The notes under the pieces are model-generated. The model ran no database searches, was not told the origin of the DNA, and saw nothing but the letters and a program-made list of their open reading frames with translations. The position numbers and the translations under genes are program-made. A stretch of 64,000 nucleotides of DNA from Liolophura sinensis (taxonomy: Eukaryota > Mollusca > Polyplacophora > Chitonida > Chitonidae): NCBI RefSeq assembly GCF_032854445.1, contig NC_088301.1, forward strand, positions 21,819,808-21,883,807, in the 5' to 3' direction. Positions 48,585-60,500 of the stretch are shown here, one piece after another (positions within the stretch are counted from its first letter, which is position 1; each line of letters opens with the position of its first letter).

Positions 48585-51500
48585 GTAAGTCCACAGTGTA
48601 TAACTGTGTTCGTTGAAGGCTCACTTGTCTTCCATTAATATATTATACGTATCTGTACCTCACACGTGAAAAAGTTCGTCAGTAACATGCCAAATATTGG
48701 AGGTTTAGCCCCAGAACCAGGAATCTGACCGTCATCGTGCAAATGGAAAAGTTGTATCTTTGACATTATACAACAATCAGATAAATAATGACTGGAAAGT
48801 GCACTGTATTACGTGTTGTATATTTATCAGCTCATGTTTAGCCTCACAGTGTGGCCTATTTAGCTGTACGGAGTTATTTAGATCTACTGCTTGAAGCGTA
48901 TTATAGTCTATTTCTTTTAGAGAGTCGCCTACATTCAGCTGTCTGTAAAATCAGCCGTACTCGATACCAAATTGCCTTTAGTCAGTGTCACGTAACAACC
49001 TAAGCTCTACACATTGACATGTCGAACGCCCATATTATTACCAGGAAAATGGAGTTACTTTTTTCTAATTCATAATGTTATACTCCATAAGCTTAGTTTC
49101 GACACCAAGAACTCATTGCCTCGGGTGACGTCATAATTATTCAAAAACAAGTGGCATGCTTGGGGAATGGGTGGAATCCGGTATGTTTTGAGGGAAAGTG
49201 ACATTAATTACCTAATATGTGATTGACGCGTGTTCCTGGCTGCACAATGCCGAGGGGAAAACATATTACTTACGAAGAGAATTGGCTGTTTTAAACATGT
49301 GCAATCATCTGCAGATTACTGCAAAAGATGATAGAAGTCTGTCAACAGGAGGGCTGCACAAATATTGAAGTTGAATGTGAGGATTATTCAAAGAGTATTG
49401 AAGGAATGCACTGCAATTATTGGAGGGCTGGTACGGAAGCCCAAAGCGGCCAGATCTTCTAAATTTGACAGTTTTGATATTAATTTTGTAATCAGACGTA
49501 TGAGATCTTTTGTAAACAATAAGGATCTACCGACGGCACCGAAATTAATGGCTGCTCTGAAGGAAGAAAATCCAGCATTTTCAAAACAAAGTAGAAAGAA
49601 AGGAGATCATGGAGAGTAGAAAAAATTATTTACGCAAAATAAAGGAGTACAGAGAGGCAGATTATGACATAGTCTACATAGATGAGACCTGGGTTAACGC
49701 CAGCTGTTCTGTTTCAAAACAATGGACAGAACCAGGCGAAAAAAGGACCCAAATGCCACCATCTGGAAAGGGACAACGATTCATGCTATAAGGCGGATTA
49801 TGCGAAGATAGGTTTGATCAAAGATGCCACGTTGTTGTTTGAGGCCGAAAAATATCAGATTATCATGACCAGATGCATGGTGATAAATTCTTGAAATGGT
49901 TGGAAATGGTATTAATTCTTCGTTTAGAACACCCAAGCGTTCTTATACTTTACAATGCCAGCTATAACAGCAATGTCCCACGGTGTCAAACAGGATACAT
50001 GATTTGCAAGAATAGCTCAGAAGTTGAGACACAGCATTTCCTGCAACTGCTCTCAACAAAGACCTTATTGAGATAGTTCGGAGAAATACGCAGGTTAAAA
50101 AATACCAATCTGACGGCATTGCCCACCAGAAAGGACATTTGATCTCATGGACGCCGGTGGCTTGTTGTGAGTTGAATGCGATAGAGTTGATCTAGGGAAA
50201 CATTAAGGGTTTCGTCTCGAGTGACAACAAATCCTTCAAGTTAGCGGACGTTAGGCACTTACTTCAAGAGGCTATGGACAAAGTTTCACGAGCCGACTGG
50301 GTAAATGTTGTCACACACGTAATAAATGTATGTTTCACGATCACTGCACTTTGAGAGGCCATAAACAAGTTATTACTCAAAATTATCTGATAAGTTAATA
50401 ATAATACATCATGTAAATTCATCTAAGTCTTGTTTGCTTTGAATCAAAGTTTCGTGAGATATTGTAGTTTATGCTTAATGGAAATACTGTTTTTGTGACA
50501 GATAGAGCAGGAGTACTGGCGGCGAGAAGGTCTGCTCGGGGCTATTGATCCTGTGGTAGTTCGAGCATGAAGATGGCGTCACGTGACAGCAACGCGCAAA
50601 GAGTGAATTACATGAACCACTAATGCTTGTGACAATTTTTTTTTAAGCGAATAAGTAAACTTGACAAATGTGAACGTACTTTAGATAATGTTTTTGTTGT
50701 GCACATAGGATTAAACAGGGAACACACGCATACGTTTTGATTCACCTTGAATTCTAATTAAATACCATACTGGTGTTAAGGAAAGTACATGTATGTGTGA
50801 CTTCGCCATTGTCTAACTCGCATACCCAATATTCCAATAATCGACAATTCACTGCCTTAAGTCCTCAATGATACACCCAGCAATTGTCGGTTGGGAAGAA
50901 AATCAAAAGACAAACACATATAAATGCAGACAACATACCATCCTTCATAGTTAGATGACCGAAAGGAACATCCATAGCCACAAAATTTTTCTCAAGAACG
51001 ATGTAATTCTATAATGGGGAAGCACGACCAATAAACAAATTTTACACTGTTTCGGCGCCTGTATTGAGTGTAATCGTTTTCACGCATCGTTATCATATAA
51101 ATTTAATAACTGAAATAGTATAATAAATATTATAGCTCAGCAGTAGCCACTACAGATACAGAATTCTGTTGCCCCTCCCCCTAAACACATACAAATCTAT
51201 GGAGTGTATTCTCAGAGACGATAACGAAGGTTTTCTTACTGCTTGGAGTTTGTCTAACCGCCTGGGGTACTATAATAGTAAAATGCTCCACGTCCATTCC
51301 CCAGCATGCCACTTGATTATGAATAATTATGACGTCACCCGAGGCAATGAGTTCTTGGTGTCGAAACTAAGCTGATGGAGTATAACATTATGAATTAGAA
51401 AAAAAGTAACTCCATTTTCCTTGTAATAATATGGGCGTTCGACATGTCAATGTGCAGGACTTGTGTTGTTACGTGACACTGACTAATGACAATTTTGGTA

Positions 51501-54500
51501 TCGAGTATGACTGATTTTACAGACAGCTGAATATAGACGGCTCTCTAAAAGAAATAGACTATAAGCTGTCAGGCTTGGACGATTTTGCTACACTGTGTGT
51601 AGCTAGCTACCTGTAAACTCTGTCCGCAATGTTTATCCGGACTAACGATGGCCTATTTAGCCCTGATCTTGGAGGGGCGTATTTAGTTGTATTATGGGTG
51701 GATTATTTTGCTAGACAGTGTGGCGCTGATTAGCAGTATTGTGGTCGATATAATTAGCTGTATTGCAGATAGCCAATTCATACAAAAATCATCACGCTCA
51801 TTCTCCACGAAAGCTCGTATTTCTCAACCTTCAATATCATTTTACTGAATGCCAGGACAATTGCTATGATATAAAAGTGTGATTAATGGGTGTCACTGGG
51901 GAGGACTCGCGTGTATAAACAAATGAAGGTTTTTGGGCGCCAGGCCCTGCATGGCTCACTTTCTTTCAGACAGAATCTTATATATTTATTCTGACCTCTA
52001 ACCAAAAGAAATGATCCATTTGGCGCCCAGTTCCTCATGTTCCGTTACACAAAACGGAAGACAATGGCTCGACGCAACGATACGTGGATGAATCTTGATT
52101 TTCCCGCGGAGATCTAATTACTGACGCGGAGCGATGTCGTGGTGATTTGATTATGCCGTGAAGATTGCGCCATAGACACACATTAGGCTAATTATACCGG
52201 CACCTTACAGGAAATGAGCACTATGTCGGCCGAGGCATCAACTCTGGGGCATAAGACAAAATCACTGGCACAAATCCCGGCTACGCAAACCAACGTTATG
52301 AAATTCCATTGCCATTATCATGACGTTTTTGAAAATCTGTTTTTCATCATAGATTACTCCAACATTGGAATAAAAAACAGTGAATACATGCACGTAAACA
52401 ATAACTTAGTATCAGAACGGCATATTTAGATCCCCCTATAAAATCAATCAATCAATCAATCATGCTTTCATAGTCTTAATACCACGTCCAGTCTTACTGA
52501 AGGAACAGCAGATAAGATCTGCAAGTAACACTTACACTGGAAAATAAAACTAACAATCATATTTACTACCCCATTTATATGCAAATCATACACCAAGTAC
52601 AGGCGATCAAAGCCTTTGTAGGAAGGGCAGCATGTTTGTCAGCGGATTTTAACAGTGATTCCGGAGATCTCTGTCCCTCTAGGAGAATGAAATCGGTTAT
52701 ACCGAAACCATCGCGCGGAAGATTAAACATTGGTGAAATTTGATGTATCAAAAATAAAACAAAACCTCAGACATGGCAGACAAGTTTTCATCTCCAACAA
52801 AAACACAGCGACTTTATCACAGATTGAGTGAAGACACCTTTCCCCACTAGCAACAAAGAGAATTATTTTCTTTGAACGATTCCCTTTTTGATGGGAAGTA
52901 CATGTCAACTTTGACGTGTTGCAAAAATGAAACATTTTGTTGAGCATGCCAAACTTATTTTTAGAGAGTTATCAGACTTCTAAGATGAAACAGGAAGCAT
53001 AATGTTTTTGCTCGGAATATTAAAATTACTCTTTTAGTACGGTGTTTTTGTCGTTTTTCTAGAAAACTACGAATCACACCTGTTTGACATTTTGTTGATA
53101 TATATAGCTTATCAAACTACCCGGACAACACACTGTCGTGATGATGTATTTATCATACCCATCACAAAACTACCGAAAATACGCCGAATTTCTAAGAACT
53201 ACGTCGACTTGCACCTGTTGCTCTACTTTGCACAGGTTAGTCAGTTCACTTTATATCAATCCGCGCACAGCCGGAATTCTGTCAACATGCTTCCTCCACC
53301 CGACACTAACGGTGACAGCACATACCCCAGTGAACCAAAAAAGTTATTTAATCCTTAAATAAATAATGACCGTACCTAGAATATTAAAACAAAGACTACT
53401 GTTACTGCAGATTGCCTTCATTTTTAAAATTTATATTGGAGCTCCGTGCGAGATGGGCATGGAGGTAGATTTTGAAACTATATTTCATTGAGAAAAATAT
53501 CACAAGGATATTCAGCCTTGCTACTTTCGCAAAATCCGTTCCGACAAGAATTCACACGATCATGTGCTTCTACATTTAATATGCATGACCTCTCCGAGGT
53601 TTTAAATTTAATTAGCACTTCTTTTAGCCTAAATATTTCACAGATAAAGATGGTGCAGGGCTTGCTATAATTCATACTGCTATACTTCCGCAAAACAGTA
53701 GAATCTACCATTTTTCCCGATTCATGTTCGACATCAGTGGAAATGCAAAATGTGATAAAACATGAACAGGTCACTGTCTCCACGTTATAGGCCCTACATG
53801 GCTACATGCAATGCTGAATTCATGGTCTTGAGTTGCGACACGTATGTTTTATAAGCAGCAGTAAAAATGAAAGTTCCACCCAAAGTTGGAGTAGGGATCG
53901 CATACTTCATAACTGAGAAGTCGATCACCTGTGGTGTTTTGTTCAGGCTGGTGAGAATCGTTCCCCTGCACATAAGATCTGTCAGCGAAACCACACACAC
54001 AGCATGCACAAGCCGCTGTCAACCTGTATGAACCTTCCCCTCATCGCGCCACTCTAAATCTCTCGTCTTCTGATCAAACTACAACGATTATGCCGGCTCT
54101 CTTCCATGTAGCTGCACAGCGAGTAAATTCCAGTAATTTTACACCAGTAGGATTCACCTCTCTCTGAATTTTCAGCATTTCTATATTACAATTCTCTGTA
54201 CCACTCGGCATTGGTTCAAACACCGTAGTATGCCGCCGATAAAAACCCTTCAGCTGCTGACCGACTGGGGTCGTGACGTCACGAGATAACATTGTTGCGT
54301 TGTATTTGTTTGTTTGTGAAAGCATTCTGGCAAGCGACTAGGGTGACGCGAACTTTTCAGTAACCCAGTAGGGCAATACGGAAACAGAAAAGCTTAATTT
54401 CAATGACCTGTAAATCGAAACCTATGAGGGCTGGAAACTTGTAATTTACACCAAACTGTAGTCCAAGGTATACACTTAACATGATATATAAACCTTTGAG

Positions 54501-57500
54501 CTACGCTTTATACTTTTCGCGCTAAAAGCGAGAGGTGTTTAACATTGTTATGTCGCAAACTGTTCTATACTGAAACAGAAACTGAAAACCATTCATGCAG
54601 ATTGCTTGGAAGGCGTGAGACTGCAGACAGGTCTAATTTATCTTGTGATTTTAGCTAATATATATAATACCAGACACCACATAATGACACCATTATGGTG
54701 GGTGGAAACCGGGCAGAGCCCGGGGGAAACTCACGACCATCAGCAGGTTGCTGAAAGACCTTCCCACGTACGGCCGGAGAGGAAGCCAGCATGAGCTGGA
54801 CTTGAACTCACGGCGACCGCATTGGTGAGAGACTCCTGGTTCATTACGCTGTGCTAGCGCGCTAACCAACTGAGCCACAGAGGCCCCCGTATAAGATTGC
54901 AACATCCCATTTAAGCTTTAATACTTCTGGGGACACTTTCACAAAACGGCGTACGACATGTTCTTTATCGTAGATTTATTGTGCGATATTTTGGACGTCG
55001 CTATGAACGTGCCATTGTCTTATATGTGCGATATCGTACAAGTACGACATCTTTGTGAAAATGGCTTCTGGACATCATCGTTTGATGTATTCTTTTTAGG
55101 TTTATTCCCATTATAATGTTGGCGGCCGTCGTATCAGTGGACTGTTCTTGACCACAGCTTAAAACACCGATGAAATAAAGATACAAATAAATAAAAGAAT
55201 ATTCTGTTTCGCGCTAAAAGCTATTCCCGGGATCTTTTGTTCCAAATAAATTTCGTATGAATGATTTTGAAGTCTAAACTGAAAGAAGCGGTTGACCAGG
55301 CGCTTGTTTTTAAGAATAGTTCGGTGTGCATCAGGTGTGTCGTATAATGTCAAACCTCAACTACATGGCTTTGGTCACGACTTATGATGGGGTCACCCAG
55401 AGCTGACCTTTGCAGGCCAAGCTAACATATGTAATACGAGTAATCTATACACCACTCATCTCTCAGCTAGACCTTTTCTCGGGGCCTACGTGGTTCAGTT
55501 GGTTATGGCGCTAGCGCAGGGTAATGACCTAGAAGCGTCTCACCAATGCGGTTGCTGTGAGTTCAAGTCCAGCTCATGCTGCCTTCCTCTCCGGTCGTAT
55601 ATGGGAAGGTCTGCCAGCAACCTGCTGATGTTCGTCGGTTTTCCCCGTGTTCTGCTCGGTTTCCTCCCACCATAATGGTCGCCGTCGTCAAATATTCTTG
55701 AGTACGACGTAAAACACCACTCAGATAAATAAATATATAAATAGACTTTTTTCTCTTAAAGTCAAACAGCTAACATTGCCTCGTTCATCTTTTAAACGCG
55801 CCAAGCAAACAACGAGTTAAGCGTGAGTTCTTACGTCTTACTGTGAACAGGTAAAGCACAAAAGATTCTAGAGCTAGTTTTAGTGATGCATTTGTATTTC
55901 TTAGTCCCCTGTAAAAGCCTTTTTTGTTACCATGTCATTACTTAATGTATTGAAATGCATGTACCCAAACGTAAAAATAGGGATCCTGTGAAACCCTAGC
56001 TTTAAACTGCAAGGTAGGTGATTGAAGACAGATTTCAACTTGAGAATGCGTAGGTTTATTTACGTTGTTTGGTGATGGGTCTTGTAATTATCGACTTGGA
56101 ACACCCATTCGATGTCAACGAATGGCATACGAATGTCGGAGATGACCGTTAGATTAGAATAACAGCGTACGCTCATGTCTCTAATTTCCAAAGACAGTTA
56201 ACTGTTCATAGTATGAAACTTTGGCTAGCTAACCACTAATTGTCTTCACAGACATCTTACGCTGTCTGATGTTCCGATTGTACCTACTTGCGGTTAATTA
56301 CTTAGCAATCATCCGTTAATCCTTGAGCGTGTCAAACGATCGCACATCATCCCTGGTACCGGTCTTTTTAAACCGGTCCATTCATCTGGAATCTTTCACG
56401 TAAGAACAGGAGGCGTAAATCTGAAGATAACAGTTTCAGTGCTTAATTAATAAAGAACAGACACCTGCTGTATCTCAGTGCCATCCAAGGCTGACCCGAG
56501 ACACTTAAAATGGATGAGGGCTTATACTCAGTGCCCTTGGTTCGTGGTTGGCCGGATTGATCAAGGCAAGCGATACTACGTCTCTGTCTGGCAACCTGCC
56601 AAGTGAAGTCGTCGATAAGTCTCTCTACTAATTGTGTTTTAGTGTCTTTGTATCAGTTAGTTTAATCGGAGGCCGGCGAGTCATCCAATAGAGTAGGACA
56701 GTCGCAACGGGGCCCATTAGTCCGCAAGCGACCAACGCATCGATACGAATAGAAATTTTATAGGTAGGCCTAACGGCTCAGTGCCGCCCCATGGGGGCCA
56801 TTTTCATTATTGTCATAATCATTTCTTGTTTTGCTTTCATGGGTTAACCTTTACAAATAATAACGCGTATAAATACGACTTATAAGTGACTTAACACAGG
56901 TCACGAAGTAAGAATTATCATAGAGCTGCTAGACGATGTTTATATTTTCCTGAGCAACTAAACATTCTCAAATAAACAATTCATTACTTTTGAAAGTATC
57001 GCTTTCTGCAGATAGTCCTTAATCACGAGAGCTCATGCTGGCTTCCTCTCCGGCCGTAAGTGGGAAGGTCTTCCAGAAACCTGCGGATGGTCGTGGGTTT
57101 CCCTCGGGCTCTGCCCGGTTTCCTCCCACCCTAATGCTGGCCGCCGTCGTATAAGTGAAATATTCTTGAGTACGGCGTAAAACACCAATCAAATAAATAA
57201 ATCAATAAATCACAAGCCCGTGATCCTTGAAGTAGGCTTACCTGATCGATACCCAAGGGCAGAGAACAAAGGGCATTTTTTTCAACTAATTCTGAGGACA
57301 AAAAGCTTGTTAAGTTCCATTCATGGTAACTTTTTCTTTTCGAAAATACAGTTGTCCCGCTCACAACTCCAAAGTGAGGCGTGGGTCACCATAAAAGTTT
57401 ACGAAGCATTGACTTAAGGAGATTTGTAAAAGCAGAACTTGTATATAGTATTAATTGTTATGCATACGTAAATCTTATTAAAGCTTCTTCCCTGCATAAT

Positions 57501-60500
57501 GCTGGCCGTTATCATATAAGTGAAACATTCTTAAGTTCGAAGTAAAACACGAATCAAATAAATAAATAAATAAATAAATAAATCTTATTAAAGCTCAAGC
57601 TATTGTTGCTCTTCTCGTGATGTGATGGTTAGGGGGTTATACAGTGAATGGCATCGAATTTCCACGTGATCTTTTTACCCAATGGAATTTTAATCTGTGT
57701 TAATTTAAGAGTCAAGTCTAACATTGGTATACTATTCGTATTAGAGACATAAAGCGGCGTTCCAAATCAACTATTAGAAACCTTATATCTAAAACAACAT
57801 AATACACACAAGCAGCTGATCCAGACAATCTTTTTATCAGGAAAGAATATTCTACCAGTTACTGTCAAATTGGGACGAAGTTAGCCGTGGACAAGACTGA
57901 CTTGGTTGGAGGAACTACTTATTGTAAAAAGTATAAAGTATTAACGAAGGCTATGGATCATCGATTCCTATATAATTTTCCCCTAACACAACATACACAT
58001 GAAGTTTGGATGTACGCGCTATTCAGTCTATGAGACCACATTATCTGTGAAGATTTTGTGGCGAATCTCTTCCGCCTCTAACAGGTCTGTATCAAGAAAA
58101 GAAACAAATTGCACAACGCTTTTCCGTTGTTCTAAACTTTTATCATGATAAATAATAGGTTTTTGAAGAGGTGGGATTATCCGTAAGGTAGCTAGCGCTC
58201 ATTTCGCATTCCAGTCTCGCTAAAATATTCAGTAATTACAAGAGACAAAGCCAATTTTCGTCTCCGTTGGGATTTAGCATTCACGGCTACTTCTTGCTTT
58301 TTCTCCGCGTCTTGCTGCTCGCATTTGAGTTATGAGAATCACGAACGTCCCACGTCTGATCCGCAAACGACATTAGGGAGCGTTTAAGCTGGTACTTTCT
58401 GGAAGGGTCTCTCTTACAGATAAGTGTGTTTTCGTGTAGTCGACTTGGTGTTCGCTGGACCGAACTCGCTAAGCCGCCATCGGATCGTGATTAATCCATA
58501 AAAGATGGCGAGAAACCTGACCATGTATGATCATCTCCTCATCCAGCCCGTGTGCACCGTTCTCATGAGATCTCAAGTGACTGTCAGCACTCCGCGGGAA
58601 ACACCGATTTGCGCCACTTGATAGCATTAATCTGGAAATAACCGCGTAACGGAGAAGCATCGTGGGAATATTCATACTCGTACCATATGAACACAATCCC
58701 TTATTGTGAGTGGTTCAGCCATTTTGTAAACGGTTTCCAATACTTTATCCAGAAAATGACACCTTACATTTTTAAATTGCAATATATTCTTTCAGGAATT
58801 CAACCCGCAATTAGCCTTATTTTTTTAAAATTTCTTCCCTATATAAAACAGTGATCAAATTCAATGGGGCAGGGATTTATTCCGATGTGTTTTATGCTAT
58901 AAACTAATTTTACACTCCATGTCAAAAGAATTACCAATATCACGTGGAAATTCTTCTCCAGGTTATTACATTTCATTTACAAAAAGCACTACTTTCGCTA
59001 CGTCCTTCTTTGCTCACCCACCATGTAATAAAACGTTGTGTAATACAATAGTACAACAATTCACCCGATCAGTATTTTTTTTCTCTTTCCTGGGATTGCA
59101 CAGATGCGATTTCAGTACTTGTAGTGTTTTGTGTATAATGCAATATAATTGTTTTTACACTCTGTTTTCCCGTATTGGCACGCTATCTGATAAATATTAA
59201 TACATGTAATATAATAAATAATCAAAAACTATGTAACTCTTGTTTTTATAGGTCATTGTCCAATTGTCATTGTAAGTCACCATAAAGTTAACCGCAAGCT
59301 TTGAAGGTTGTTTCTTAAAAGACTGGACTATTTCATTTAAAACAAACAGCTACAGATCACACAAAGCTTTATTTTTTATTTTAACCCTCAAAGCCTTTCG
59401 TTTGAGATCAAGAGGGCACACATGATCGATTGGTGATCCATCTTCACTAGAAATGTTTAAATTTTTATATGTTACGATTAGGCTTTGGGCGGCAACATGG
59501 CATGTTTCTGACGCCAGCATAAATGAAGCATGGCTTCGACATAAACTGAACAATTTCTGGAAAATGTCGCACGATTTAAGAGCATAAAGAGACTCGGTCA
59601 AACGCAGTTTTTGATAAATAAAAAAGAAACCCTAAAACTATCAGCAGGTTACAGTTTCTGTTCCAAATTTTATGGCCCGTGTTTACTTTCCACAGTATCG
59701 TTCTCTCCACGTGTGTCATGCATATATGCACAATATCAACCATTGTTAGATAGTTTATACCAGATACTATATCCCATCTCAGTTTGATATCGTGGGTTGT
59801 TTAAAGATGTCTTCAGTTTAATCAGCGATTGAAGACAGCATGAGAAGTAATGCATTCTGGTTTTCCTCGACTGAATGCGACCATAAATTTGTAGCACACT
59901 TTGTTTTCGTTTTAGACTGGCATTAAGTCATTGTCGGCCTGACGCATAGATTCACATCAGTAGTATGCATATTACAGTCGAGAAGACATCATTTGTACTG
60001 ATATATAGATACAACCTTCCTGCCAAGTCAGTAAGCCTATAATCTGTTTTTCTTATTCTATACTGAGTAAGTAAGGCTACAATATATGTTGCACTGGTAA
60101 GGGGCAACATTTCAAGTTGATATATTACATTGCAATTTATAGGATGTGCCACATACATTGATATGGCCTGAAATTACGTCATATACAGTGAATGAAACTT
60201 GAGTAGAATTCATACAAAAATAAGCGTAGTCATCTTTCTTCACTGTACGCGAAACTGGCAAATATAACTACCCTCGGCACCCAATGTCGTATCGTCAGAA
60301 AGGCCCTGAGCTCATCACAGGTAGATTCACGTGATTAAAAATATTAATCAACATACAAATATCATGGAAGGTTTATGTTCTTTTCGGCTTGTACTGTGAA
60401 GTACTTAATATTCGCGTGAAACTAATTTTCGTGGATTTCGCGGTCAGTAATTTACCGTGAAAAATAATTCTAGCCAAAAAATATCCATTACTGAATCATA

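Larger units (their letters stand above)
48904..51561 (+). mobile_element. IS630/Tc1/mariner-superfamily DNA transposon with ~270-bp terminal inverted repeats, inactive
   Basis: A 2.66-kb unit lies in the first intron of the claudin-like gene, in the same orientation. Its ends are near-identical inverted repeats (left to 49170, right from 51294), and a decayed transposase lies between. If the tips are read as TAGTCTATTTC, each side is bordered by TA (48902-48903 and 51562-51563), the target duplication expected of this superfamily. A 2-bp match is weak on its own. About 0.9 kb of non-coding sequence separates the transposase from the right repeat. The repeats are much better conserved than the gene, which suggests the coding part decayed first or the copy was mobilised in trans. 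Confidence 0.85.

Noticed and set aside
48211-48588. 125-codon plus-strand frame over the first claudin-like exon
   Set aside because: Wrong frame of the real exon; the claudin signature is in the other frame.
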